Assembly (NCBI GenBank): GCA_017482355.1
Contig: JAFUNJ010000009.1
Location: 229,229 to 282,052 of the forward strand
Reading direction: 5' to 3'
DNA from: Clostridia bacterium
GTDB lineage: Bacteria; Bacillota; Clostridia; Oscillospirales; CAG-272
DNA: 52,824 nucleotides
Shown: positions 17,368 through 25,572 of the stretch, piece by piece
How the letters are laid out: each line of letters begins with the position of its first letter
Numbering within the stretch: the first letter of the stretch is position 1
Notes under the pieces: model-generated
Told to the model about the DNA's origin: nothing
The model's database searches: none
What the model saw: the letters and a program-made list of their open reading frames with translations, nothing else
Position numbers and translations under genes: made by a program

Positions 17368-18981
17368 ATGTACAGTAAAGAAATGCTTGAATCGATCAAG
17401 AAGGTCGAAGCTACACGTGAAGAACGTATTAAAGCCGTTCTTGCGGGAAATCATCCGCGCCGAATGACGGCAGAGGAAAAGGAGCAGGTGCTTCTTGAAA
17501 ACCACCCTGACCATATAAAGGAGCAGTTTAAAGAGCTTACTATCGGTCCTAACAAGGGCGAAAAGGTGCCGCTTGAGCTGGCAGATCTGCTTCAGGCGAA
17601 TCCGAGAATCAAGCCCTCGGAGATAGACCTGAGCAAAATTGATTACGACGTTGACGTGCTTATAATCGGCGGCGGCGGAGCGGGCTCTGCGGCTGCTATT
17701 ATGGCAAACGAAAACGGCGCTGACGTTATGATCGTAACCAAGCTTCGTCACGGCGACGCTAACACGATGATGGCGGAGGGCGGCATCCAGGCGGCAGATA
17801 AGCCGAACGACAGCCCTGCACAGCACTATCTTGACGTTATGGGTGGCGGACACTTCAAAAACGTTCCCGAGCTTGTCTATAAGCTGGTAAACGACGCGCC
17901 TATCTGTATCAAGTGGCTGAACGACCTCGGCGTTATGTTCGATAAAGAACCCGACGGCACTATGGTAACGACGCACGGCGGCGGTACCTCGCGTAAGCGT
18001 ATGCACGCCTGCAAGGACTATTCGGGCGCCGAGATAATGAGAGTTCTGCGCGACGAGGTGCAGAACAGAAAGATCCCCGTCGTTGACTTCACGTCTGCTA
18101 TCGAAATAATCAAGGATAAGGACGGCAAGGCCGCGGGCGCAGTCCTTATGAATATGGAAACTAACGAGATACTGATCGCACGTGCAAAGACCGTCGTTAT
18201 CGCAACGGGCGGCGCGGGAAGAATGCACTATCAGGGCTTCCCGACCTCGAACCACTACGGCGCGACGGCAGACGGACTCGTTCTTGCATACAGAGCAGGC
18301 GCTCCGCTTCTTTATGCGCACACCTTGCAGTATCATCCGACGGGTGCTGCATATCCCTCGCAGATATTCGGCGCACTTGTTACCGAAAAGGTACGTTCTA
18401 TCGGCGCACAGCTTGTCAACTGCGACGGCGAGCCCTTTATGTACTCGCTTGAGACCCGTGACGTTTGCGCTTCGGGAGTTATCCGTGAATGCAGAAAAGG
18501 CAAGGGTGTTGATACCTTTGACGGCGGCAAGGGCGTGTGGCTCGATTCGCCGATGATAGATATACTTCACGGAGAGGGAACCATCGAGAAGAGAATTCCC
18601 GCAATGATGCGTATGTACCTGAAATACGGCATTGATATGCGTAAGCAGCCGATACTTATCTACCCGACGCTTCACTATCAGAACGGCGGTATCAAGATAG
18701 GCGAAAATGGAATGTCCGACGTGCCTAACCTCTTTGTTGCGGGCGAAGCAGTAGGAGGAATCCACGGTGAAAACCGTCTTATGGGTAACTCGCTGCTTGA
18801 CATCATCGTCTTCGGACGTAACGCAGGCGTTAACGCCGCAAAGGAAGCAAAGAGCATGAATGCTCCCGAGGGACTTACGCTCGGTCACGTTGATTCGTTT
18901 ATAAAGGAAATGGCGGATGCGGGAATCGTCACCGATAAGGTGTCGCCGAAGCTTCTTCCAAACTACGCAAGAAAGGTGTAA
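17368..18981 (+). CDS. frdA: Fumarate reductase flavoprotein subunit-like protein
   Basis: 537 residues. FAD motif VLIIGGGGAGSAAAIMA near 97-113 and catalytic-site motifs of the fumarate reductase family: QYHPTG (His323), LETRDV (Arg364), PTLHYQNGGI (His436) and HGENRLMGNSL (Arg470), matching E. coli His232, Arg287, His355 and Arg390. So fumarate-succinate chemistry is likely. Two oddities: about 92 extra residues before the FAD motif, and Asn132 where E. coli FrdA has the His that binds FAD covalently, so FAD is probably noncovalent. The C-terminal helical domain is short. Strong ribosome binding site AGGAGGCGAGGAT. Last enzymatic gene of the operon. Confidence 0.9.
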   Translation: MYSKEMLESIKKVEATREERIKAVLAGNHPRRMTAEEKEQVLLENHPDHIKEQFKELTIGPNKGEKVPLELADLLQANPRIKPSEIDLSKIDYDVDVLIIGGGGAGSAAAIMANENGADVMIVTKLRHGDANTMMAEGGIQAADKPNDSPAQHYLDVMGGGHFKNVPELVYKLVNDAPICIKWLNDLGVMFDKEPDGTMVTTHGGGTSRKRMHACKDYSGAEIMRVLRDEVQNRKIPVVDFTSAIEIIKDKDGKAAGAVLMNMETNEILIARAKTVVIATGGAGRMHYQGFPTSNHYGATADGLVLAYRAGAPLLYAHTLQYHPTGAAYPSQIFGALVTEKVRSIGAQLVNCDGEPFMYSLETRDVCASGVIRECRKGKGVDTFDGGKGVWLDSPMIDILHGEGTIEKRIPAMMRMYLKYGIDMRKQPILIYPTLHYQNGGIKIGENGMSDVPNLFVAGEAVGGIHGENRLMGNSLLDIIVFGRNAGVNAAKEAKSMNAPEGLTLGHVDSFIKEMADAGIVTDKVSPKLLPNYARKV

Positions 18982-18990
18982 TATACGGCT

Positions 18991-20253
18991 ATGGAACTTT
19001 TTGGCGGTGTTATCACCATTTCTAATATATCGACTCTGCTTGTCGTCGTTTTTGCCGTACTTTTCCTCGGATATCTTCTCGGAAGAATTACGATAAAGGG
19101 AGTTTCACTCGGTGACGCAGGCGTATTCGTCGTCGCACTTATCGTCGGCGCGCTCTGCTTTACCGTCAACGAAGGAACGGGACTGAACTTTTTCGCATCA
19201 AAAGTACCTTACGATTTTTCGTCGGGGCTGTCGATCATCGAAAGTCTCGGACTTGTCCTTTTCGTAACGTCGGTCGGCTTCATAGCAGGTCCGAAGTTTT
19301 TCGGAAATCTGAAAAAGAATTTCAAATCCTACGTTCTTATCGGATTGGTAGTAATTGTGGCAGGTGCTCTTGCGGCTGTCGGATGTATATACATCGGAGA
19401 GGCAGTTGGCTACGGCTCGACAATCGAGGATCAGGACGGCTTTGTCGCAATGATAGTCGGACTTCTTTCCGGCTCGCTTACCTCGACTCCCGCATTCTCT
19501 GCGGCAAAGGCGACGGTTCACCCCGATTATGAATCCCTCGTTTCTGTAGGACACGGTATCGCTTATATATTCGGCGTTATCGGCGTCGTGCTGTTCGTAC
19601 AGCTCGTTCCGAAGATCGCAAAGGCGAATATGGAAGAGGAAAGAGCAAAGCTCGTAATTAAAAAAGAAGAAACGAAAAAACCGTTTGCGGGAAAGCTCTT
19701 TGAGTTTGACCACATGGGAATTGCCGTGTTTGCTCTTGCAGCGATCCTCGGAACGTTTATCGGTCAGATAAAGATACCGCTTTCAGGCAAGGGACTTGAC
19801 GGCACCTGCTTCTCGCTCACAACAACGGGCGGATGCCTGCTTGTCAGCTTGATCCTCGGACACTTTACCCGTATAGGTAAGATCAGCATTATGCCGAAGG
19901 AATCGACCCTTAAGCTCTTCCGTGAGCTTGGACTTGTGTTCTTCCTTGTCGGCGCAGGAATCCCCGGCGGCGCGGAATTTGTTGCAAACTTTGACCCGAT
20001 GTACTTCGTTTACGGAATCATCATGACGGTCATTCCGATGTTTGTCGGCTTCTTCTTCGCAAAGTATGTACTCAAGCTGTCGCTTCTCAACAACCTCGGC
20101 TCGATAACGGGCGGTATGACGAGCACACCTGCTCTCGGAACGCTAATTAACGTCTCGGGAACGGAGGACGTTGCGTCTGCTTACGCGGCAACCTATCCTA
20201 TCGCACTTGTCGCAGTCGTTCTCGTCTCGCAGTTCTTAATTATCCTGTTCTGA
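18991..20253 (+). CDS. AspT/YidE-family membrane transporter
   Basis: 420 residues, roughly ten hydrophobic segments. The two halves each carry the duplicated family motif: GLLSGSLTSTPAFSAA near residue 160 and GSITGGMTSTPALGTL near 370. The RCK/TrkA-C domains found between the halves in AspT and YidE are absent; only a charged loop (EEERAKLVIKKEETKKP) is present. The family includes the aspartate:alanine exchanger AspT and succinate-linked exchangers. Its place nine bases after frdA suggests C4-dicarboxylate export or aspartate:succinate exchange, which is inference. Weak ribosome binding site, so coupling to frdA translation is likely. Confidence 0.85.
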   Translation: MELFGGVITISNISTLLVVVFAVLFLGYLLGRITIKGVSLGDAGVFVVALIVGALCFTVNEGTGLNFFASKVPYDFSSGLSIIESLGLVLFVTSVGFIAGPKFFGNLKKNFKSYVLIGLVVIVAGALAAVGCIYIGEAVGYGSTIEDQDGFVAMIVGLLSGSLTSTPAFSAAKATVHPDYESLVSVGHGIAYIFGVIGVVLFVQLVPKIAKANMEEERAKLVIKKEETKKPFAGKLFEFDHMGIAVFALAAILGTFIGQIKIPLSGKGLDGTCFSLTTTGGCLLVSLILGHFTRIGKISIMPKESTLKLFRELGLVFFLVGAGIPGGAEFVANFDPMYFVYGIIMTVIPMFVGFFFAKYVLKLSLLNNLGSITGGMTSTPALGTLINVSGTEDVASAYAATYPIALVAVVLVSQFLIILF

Positions 20254-20274
20254 TCTCGGATAAAATATTAAGCG

Positions 20275-20298
20275 TTTTGTCAATATCCATTGACAAAA
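20275..20298. promoter_or_regulatory. Perfect 24-bp palindrome at the rex promoter (candidate Rex operator)
   Basis: TTTTGTCAAT-ATCC-ATTGACAAAA: ten-base arms with four central bases. It overlaps the -35 box (TTGACA 20290-20295). Clostridial Rex sites resemble TTGTTAA-N4-TTAACAA; here the arms share TTGT...ACAA but spacing is two bases longer, so Rex binding is plausible but not certain. Confidence 0.6.
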
Positions 20299-20318
20299 AA
20301 CAATTTATTGTATATAAT
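20290..20318 (+). promoter_or_regulatory. Consensus SigA promoter of rex
   Basis: TTGACA at 20290-20295, exactly 17 bp, TATAAT at 20313-20318. A perfect consensus promoter, so repression through the overlapping palindrome would be needed for control. Confidence 0.9.
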
Positions 20319-20320
20319 GT

Positions 20321-20354
20321 AAAATGCAAGAAACGAAAGCCAAACTTGCATTTT
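20321..20354. repeat. Second inverted repeat in the rex leader
   Basis: AAAATGCAAG / CTTGCATTTT, ten-base perfect arms 14 bases apart. The predicted transcription start near 20325 lies inside the left arm, so it may act as DNA (operator or roadblock) rather than as an RNA hairpin. The right arm ends just before the rex ribosome binding site. Confidence 0.6.
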
Positions 20355-20367
20355 GCGTGAGGAAGAT

Positions 20368-21000
20368 ATGAATTCTAATCAACCTGTCTCACGAAATACA
20401 CTTCAGCGTTTGCCCCGATATTTGAATTATCTCAAATCGCTCGATCCGTGCGGAAACGTGTCGTCAACCGAGATAGCAAAGGCACTTGGACTTAACGATG
20501 TTCAGGTTCGTAAGGATCTTTCATCGGTAAGCTCGGGCGGACGCCCGAAGGTCGGGTATAACGTATCGGCGCTTATGAGCGATTTGAAAGAATTCCTCGG
20601 CTATAATGCAACAAAGGGCGCAATTATCGTCGGCGCTGGAAATCTCGGAAGAGCACTTATGTCTTACCGCGGCTTCTCAGAATACGGACTTACGATCACT
20701 GCGGGATTCGACAGTAATCCGGCGCTCGTCGGTTGCCGTGTGGATGGGAAAGAGATCCTTTCGCTCGAGTCGCTTGGCAGCTATTGCCGCGAAAACGGAG
20801 TCGAAATCGGAGTAATAACGACTCCGGCTCGCTATGCTCAGGAGGTGAGCGATCTGCTCGTTTCCGCAGGGATAAAGGCAATATGGAACTTCGCGCCGGC
20901 GCATATATACGTCCCCGACGGAGTTCTCGTACAAAATGAAAACATGGCTTGCTCTCTTGCGCTTCTATCAAAGCATCTGAACGAGATGCTCGGCGAATAA
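20368..21000 (+). CDS. rex: Redox-sensing transcriptional repressor Rex
   Basis: 210 residues. N-terminal winged helix (RLPRYLNYL ... SSTEIAKALGLNDVQVRKDLS), then a Rossmann fold with IIVGAGNLGRALMSY near residue 86-100 and the swapped C-terminal helix. Rex senses the NADH/NAD+ ratio and represses fermentation genes. ATG 20368 with GAGGAAG is chosen over the upstream TTG. Its position between the Hdr-Flx-Frd genes and aspartate aminotransferase suggests NADH-responsive control of the reductive pathway. Confidence 0.95.
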   Translation: MNSNQPVSRNTLQRLPRYLNYLKSLDPCGNVSSTEIAKALGLNDVQVRKDLSSVSSGGRPKVGYNVSALMSDLKEFLGYNATKGAIIVGAGNLGRALMSYRGFSEYGLTITAGFDSNPALVGCRVDGKEILSLESLGSYCRENGVEIGVITTPARYAQEVSDLLVSAGIKAIWNFAPAHIYVPDGVLVQNENMACSLALLSKHLNEMLGE

Positions 21001-21011
21001 GGAGAAATTTT

Positions 21012-22295
21012 ATGCAGTACTCGAATATGACGAAGGAAGAGCTTGAAACGCTTCTTTCACAGCTCGAAGCAGATTACCGTGCCTTCAAGGCGAAGGAGCT
21101 TTCGCTCAATATGGCGAGAGGCAAGCCGTCGGTAGATCAGCTTGACCTTTCGATGGGAATGATGGACATTCTTTCTTCCGAAAGCGACCTCACCTGCGAA
21201 GACGGAACGGACTGCCGTAACTACGGAGTCCTCGACGGACTTCCCGAGGCAAAACAGCTTCTCGGTGATATGATGGAGGTTCCTGCCGATAATATAATCA
21301 TATACGGAAACTCGTCGCTGAACGTAATGTACGACACCGTCTCGCGTTCGATGACGCACGGCGTACTTGGCTCAACACCTTGGTGCGAGCTCGATAAGGT
21401 CAAATTCCTTTGCCCCGTTCCCGGCTACGACAGACACTTCGCGATCACGCAGTATTTCGGTATCGAAATGATAACCGTTCCGATGACGAAGGACGGTCCC
21501 AATATGGATATGGTCGAAAAGCTCGTATCCGAGGATGATTCGATAAAAGGCATCTGGTGCGTTCCGAAGTATTCGAATCCGCAGGGATATTCTTATTCCG
21601 ATGAAACTGTACGTAGATTTGCGCACCTGAAGCCGAAGGCAAAGGACTTCCGAATCTATTGGGATAACGCATATACGATACATCACCTTTATGACAACGA
21701 TCAGGACTACCTGCTCGAGATCCTCGACGAATGCCGTAAGGCGGGCAATCCCGATATGGTGTATAAGTTCGCGTCGACGTCGAAGATATCTTTCCCGGGC
21801 TCGGGAATTGCCGCTATCGCCGCTTCTCATAACAACCTCGACGACATACGCCGACAGCTCGGCATACAGACGATAGGGCACGACAAGGTGAATCAGCTTC
21901 GTCACGTCCGTTTCTTCAAGAATATCGAGGGAATGAACGAGCATATGCGTCGCCACGCAGACATTCTCCGCCCGAAGTTCGAAAAGGTGCTTGAAATACT
22001 TGAAAAAGAGCTTGGCGGACTTGGTATCGGCGAGTGGACGAAGCCGAAGGGCGGATATTTCATCTCCTTCGATTCGCTTCCCGGATGCGCAAAGGCGATC
22101 GTCGCGCGAGCTAAAAAGGCAGGCGTAATAATGACGGGCGCAGGCGCGACCTATCCTTACGGAATAGATCCCGAGGACTCTAACATCCGCATCGCACCCT
22201 CCTATCCGTCGATTTCCGACCTTGAAACCGCAACGAAGCTTTTCGCTCTCTGCGTCAAGATCGAAAGCGCGAATAAGATACTATCGAAAAAATAA
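21012..22295 (+). CDS. Aspartate aminotransferase, MocR-like type (class Ic)
   Basis: 427 residues. N-terminal KELSLNMARGKPS and DCRNYGVLDGLPEAK, PLP-binding YGNSSLNVMYDT, WCVPKYSNPQGYSYSDE, WDNAYTIHH, and the Schiff-base lysine in FASTSKISFPGSG. This set matches the PF12897-type aspartate aminotransferases of Corynebacterium and clostridia rather than AspC or YbdL. It interconverts aspartate and oxaloacetate, the substrate of the dehydrogenase at 7813, with 2-oxoglutarate/glutamate. ATG 21012 with GGAG, 11 bases after rex; same operon. Confidence 0.9.
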   Translation: MQYSNMTKEELETLLSQLEADYRAFKAKELSLNMARGKPSVDQLDLSMGMMDILSSESDLTCEDGTDCRNYGVLDGLPEAKQLLGDMMEVPADNIIIYGNSSLNVMYDTVSRSMTHGVLGSTPWCELDKVKFLCPVPGYDRHFAITQYFGIEMITVPMTKDGPNMDMVEKLVSEDDSIKGIWCVPKYSNPQGYSYSDETVRRFAHLKPKAKDFRIYWDNAYTIHHLYDNDQDYLLEILDECRKAGNPDMVYKFASTSKISFPGSGIAAIAASHNNLDDIRRQLGIQTIGHDKVNQLRHVRFFKNIEGMNEHMRRHADILRPKFEKVLEILEKELGGLGIGEWTKPKGGYFISFDSLPGCAKAIVARAKKAGVIMTGAGATYPYGIDPEDSNIRIAPSYPSISDLETATKLFALCVKIESANKILSKK

Positions 22296-22301
22296 AAAAC
22301 A

Positions 22302-22338
22302 GCACCTCAAAGGAAATTACTTTGAGGTGCATTTTTTT
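22302..22338 (+). terminator. Terminator after the aspartate aminotransferase gene
   Basis: Perfect 11-bp stem GCACCTCAAAG / CTTTGAGGTGC, seven-base loop, followed by A and seven T. Confidence 0.93.
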
Positions 22339-22362
22339 GTCAACAAAAGTTTACAGATCATA

Positions 22363-22391
22363 TTGATTTTTTTGTTATAGTTTGATATAAT
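22363..22391 (+). promoter_or_regulatory. Promoter of nagA
   Basis: TTGATT at 22363-22368, 17-bp spacer, TATAAT at 22386-22391. Confidence 0.75.
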
Positions 22392-22455
22392 TAACATAAT
22401 GGGGCGGAATTTGAGAAATTCGGGTTCTGAACCGTTCTTTGAAAGGAGTTACATA

Positions 22456-23592
22456 ATGAAATACATTGTAAACGGACGTATAGTTATGCCCGACAGAGTC
22501 ATTGACGGCAAGGCGCTTGCCTATGACGAAATAATCTCTGGCGTTGTCAAGACCGAGGATATTCCCGAAGGCGCCGAGGTGATCGACGCAAAGGGAAATT
22601 ACGTATGCCCGGGACTTGTTGATATTCATATTCACGGCTATCTTAACGAAGACACCTCGGACGGCAAGCCCGAGGGAATCAAGAAGATGGCATACGGCGT
22701 TGCTGAAAACGGCGTAACATCCTTCCTCCCGACGACGATGACCGTTTCGGAAGAAGAAATAGTAGCTGCGCTCAACGCAGTCAGATCTCTTAAAGAGGAA
22801 TCTAAGACCTGGGGCGGTGCCGAAATTCTCGGCGTTCACGCAGAGGGGCCGTTCATCAATCCCTCGAAAAAGGGTGCGCAGAAGGAAGAGAACATTCAGA
22901 AGCCGAACGCAAAGTTCCTTATCGACAATCAGGATATTATCCGTATAGTAACTATCGCTCCCGAAATGGACGAAGGACATAAGGCAATTAAGCAAGTTGC
23001 GGCTAATACCGATATCCTTATCTCAATGGGACATACGGGCGCGGGCTTTGAAGAAGCAGTTTCGGCAGTTAACGACGGCGTCGGACATACGACACACCTC
23101 TTTAACGCCATGACAGCTCTTGCCCACCGCGATCCCGGCGTTGTCGGCGCGGCGCTCGCAACCGACGTTACGGTCGAGCTTATCTGCGATACCTTCCATA
23201 TACATCCAGGCGTATTCTCGATAATCGCGGCTCAGAAGCCAGGTAAGCTCTGCCTTATCACCGACTGTACGAGAGCAGGCGGCATGCCTGACGGCGAGTA
23301 CGACCTCGGCGGTCAGCCGATCTACCTTAAGGGAATTGAATGCCGTCTTGCTGACGGAACTATTGCCGGCTCGGTTCTGAAGCTCAACGTCGCAGTCCGT
23401 AACGTTCTTGAAAACACTACGCTCTCCGTTCCCGAGGTAGTTGCGGCGGCAAGTTATAACCCGGCACGCGCTATCAAGGCAAAGGGCAAGGGCGCGCTCA
23501 AGAGCGGATATGATGCAGACATTATCATCGCTGATGAAAAATTCAATATAAAGAGAACTATAAAGAGAGGTAATACAATCTATGAAGCTTAA
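22456..23592 (+). CDS. nagA: N-acetylglucosamine-6-phosphate deacetylase
   Basis: 378 residues. Amidohydrolase metal and substrate motifs in order: PGLVDIHIHGY, GVHAEGPFINP, SMGHTGAGFEEA, THLFNAMTALAHR, and the catalytic Asp in LITDCTRAGGMPDG. It removes acetate from GlcNAc-6-P for amino-sugar use and cell-wall recycling. ATG 22456 with GAAAGGAG at 22441. It overlaps the following kinase-like gene by 11 bases. Confidence 0.95.
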   Translation: MKYIVNGRIVMPDRVIDGKALAYDEIISGVVKTEDIPEGAEVIDAKGNYVCPGLVDIHIHGYLNEDTSDGKPEGIKKMAYGVAENGVTSFLPTTMTVSEEEIVAALNAVRSLKEESKTWGGAEILGVHAEGPFINPSKKGAQKEENIQKPNAKFLIDNQDIIRIVTIAPEMDEGHKAIKQVAANTDILISMGHTGAGFEEAVSAVNDGVGHTTHLFNAMTALAHRDPGVVGAALATDVTVELICDTFHIHPGVFSIIAAQKPGKLCLITDCTRAGGMPDGEYDLGGQPIYLKGIECRLADGTIAGSVLKLNVAVRNVLENTTLSVPEVVAAASYNPARAIKAKGKGALKSGYDADIIIADEKFNIKRTIKRGNTIYEA

Positions 23593-24967
23593 GACTATTG
23601 CACCCCTTGACCTCGGCTACATGCCGATGGCGCTCGTACTCAAGGATTTTGAAGAGAGAGCAAAAAACGAGGGCGGAAAGAAGATCGTAATAGGAATCGA
23701 AAGAAACAAGGGTTATCTTTCCACCTATGAAATGACCGTGTTCGCAGATGGTACAGGTCATGACGAGGAGAACTTCGACGTAGTTGAGCGTGTCGTAAAG
23801 TCGCTCCTTTGGGTACGCGGTGGATATAAGGTAATTATCGCAGGTTCCGACGTGATCGGAAACAAGATCAAGGCGGCTTACGACTTCGGCGGTCTGCGCG
23901 AGTTTGACCGCGGATTTATGGCAAGAGTTTACGAGCGTCCGTTTGAAGTCGAGGTGGTTGCTCTTGAAAACGCTCCCAAGGAGAATGAGGCGGCAGAGCC
24001 CGTCGGTCGTCACCTTGCAGGATGCCGTATCGGCTTTGACGCTGGCGGAAGCGACCGTAAGGTCAGCGCCGTTATCGACGGTGAGCCCGTTTATTCTGAG
24101 GAGGTCGTTTGGTTCCCGAAGACCAATTCCGATCCTAAGTACCACTACGAGGGAATCCTCGACGCAATGAAGACCGCGGCGTCTCATATGCCCCGCGTTG
24201 ACGGCATCGGCGTTTCCTCCGCAGGCGTTTATATCGACAATAAGATCATGATCGCATCTCTCTTCCTCAAGGTGTCCGACGAGGATTTCGAGAAGCACGT
24301 TAAGAATATGTACCTCGACTGTGCCGCTGAGCTCGGACGCGAGCTCGGCTACGAGATTCCCGTTGAGGTCGCAAACGACGGTGACGTTACGGCTCTAGCC
24401 GGCGCTATGTCGCTTGACGATAACGGAATCCTCGGTATCGCAATGGGTACATCTGAAGCAGGCGGATACGTTGATATGGCAGGTAACATTACCGGCTGGC
24501 TCAACGAGCTTGCATTCGTTCCCGTTGACTTCAATAAGGACGCTATGGTCGACGAGTGGTCGGGCGACTACGGATGCGGCGTTAAGTATTTCTCGCAGGA
24601 CAGCGTTATTAAGCTCGCGCCTGCCGCAGGTATCGAGCTCGATCCTAACCTCAGCCCCGCTGAAAAGCTCAAGGTCGTTCAGGGACTTATGCTCGAAGGC
24701 CACGAGGGCGCCCGTAAGATATACGAGACTATCGGCGTATACTTCGGCTACGCAGTTGCATACTACGCAATGTTCTACGATATTAAGCACGTTCTTCTCC
24801 TCGGACGCGTTTCTTCCGGTAAGGGTGGAGACATCGTCCTCGAGTATGCTAAGAAGGCACTCGCAAACGAGTTCCCCGAGCTTGCAGAGAAGATCAGCAT
24901 CGCGCTTCCCGATGAAAAGAGCCGCCGCGTAGGTCAGTCCGTCGCAGCAGCAAGCTTGCCTAACTGA
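23582..24967 (+). CDS. ROK-like sugar kinase homologue with extra N-terminal domain
   Basis: 461 residues. From about residue 148 it has an actin-like ATPase fold of the ROK type: GFDAGGSDRKVSAV near 151-164, GIGVSSAGVYIDN, VANDGDVTALAGAM and GIAMGTSEAGGYVD. The usual DxGGT becomes DAGGSD. The classical ROK zinc motif (CxCGxxGC) is not seen; a single GCGVKYF occurs instead. The first 145 residues form an extra domain that itself starts with IVIGIERNKGYLSTYEMTV, faintly like another kinase beta-hairpin. The overlap with nagA suggests amino-sugar phosphorylation, for example GlcNAc or ManNAc, but the substrate is unproven. Confidence 0.75.
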   Translation: MKLKTIAPLDLGYMPMALVLKDFEERAKNEGGKKIVIGIERNKGYLSTYEMTVFADGTGHDEENFDVVERVVKSLLWVRGGYKVIIAGSDVIGNKIKAAYDFGGLREFDRGFMARVYERPFEVEVVALENAPKENEAAEPVGRHLAGCRIGFDAGGSDRKVSAVIDGEPVYSEEVVWFPKTNSDPKYHYEGILDAMKTAASHMPRVDGIGVSSAGVYIDNKIMIASLFLKVSDEDFEKHVKNMYLDCAAELGRELGYEIPVEVANDGDVTALAGAMSLDDNGILGIAMGTSEAGGYVDMAGNITGWLNELAFVPVDFNKDAMVDEWSGDYGCGVKYFSQDSVIKLAPAAGIELDPNLSPAEKLKVVQGLMLEGHEGARKIYETIGVYFGYAVAYYAMFYDIKHVLLLGRVSSGKGGDIVLEYAKKALANEFPELAEKISIALPDEKSRRVGQSVAAASLPN

Positions 24968-24981
24968 TAAAAACTTAAAAC

Positions 24982-25010
24982 AAAACCGACAGAGAACTCT
25001 GTCGGTTTTT
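24982..25010. terminator. Bidirectional terminator
   Basis: AAAACCGACAGAG / CTCTGTCGGTTTTT stem with a minimal loop, A-run on the left and T-run on the right, between the convergent kinase-like and immA genes. It should stop both. Confidence 0.9.
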
Positions 25011-25572
25011 ATTTTGTGTTCGGCGCAAACAATCTTTTAAGTAGCTCAAGACCTTCTTCCGACGGTCGGTAACTCGGATTCATCACCAAATTCAACCGCC
25101 TTCTTCTGCACGCGGTGATCGACGCTGCAAAATAATTCGTCATCGCGTCGGGCGTTATCGGATCGCCATCGCGCTGATCGAGATAGCGAATGACTGCCTC
25201 GGGCATAAGAAGCTCGGCGGCAAATGCGTCTGCCTCGCGCTCGTTGATTTTTGAAATCTCGCCGTGACCGAGAAACACGTGTCCAAGCTCGTGCGCGATC
25301 GTCCAATTCCGCCTGCCTGCGTTCGTTATCTTGTCATCATAGAGAATAAGATTCATTCCTCCCGAGAGCTTGAGCGTGATACCCTCGGTGCTCGTCGGAA
25401 GGGAAGCACCTGTTTTCTTTTCGTAGGAAGAAAACGTGTCGATGACCGCCGCGCCGCAGGTCGTTATCTTTCGCAGATCGAGAAACGAAAGGGCATATTC
25501 GCCGCTTATGCGTTGCGAAAGAAGAAGCGACAGCGCCTTTTCTTCAATCAGTTTCTTTCTTGCTTCTGTCAT
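25009..25572 (-). CDS. immA: ImmA/IrrE-family metallopeptidase
   Basis: 187 residues. Zinc protease motif WTIAHELGHVFLGH near residue 90-103 and the third ligand region EREADAFAAELLMP near 111-124. In ICEBs1 and related elements ImmA cleaves the ImmR repressor to induce excision genes; IrrE plays a similar role after DNA damage in Deinococcus. The start overlaps the upstream XRE gene by about 29 bases and lacks a strong ribosome binding site, so translation is probably coupled. No element genes accompany it here. Confidence 0.92.
   Translation of the reverse strand: MTEARKKLIEEKALSLLLSQRISGEYALSFLDLRKITTCGAAVIDTFSSYEKKTGASLPTSTEGITLKLSGGMNLILYDDKITNAGRRNWTIAHELGHVFLGHGEISKINEREADAFAAELLMPEAVIRYLDQRDGDPITPDAMTNYFAASITACRRRRLNLVMNPSYRPSEEGLELLKRLFAPNTK

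Noticed and set aside
17191-18888. 565-codon minus-strand frame opposite frdA
   Set aside because: Antisense shadow produced by codon bias; no protein family features.
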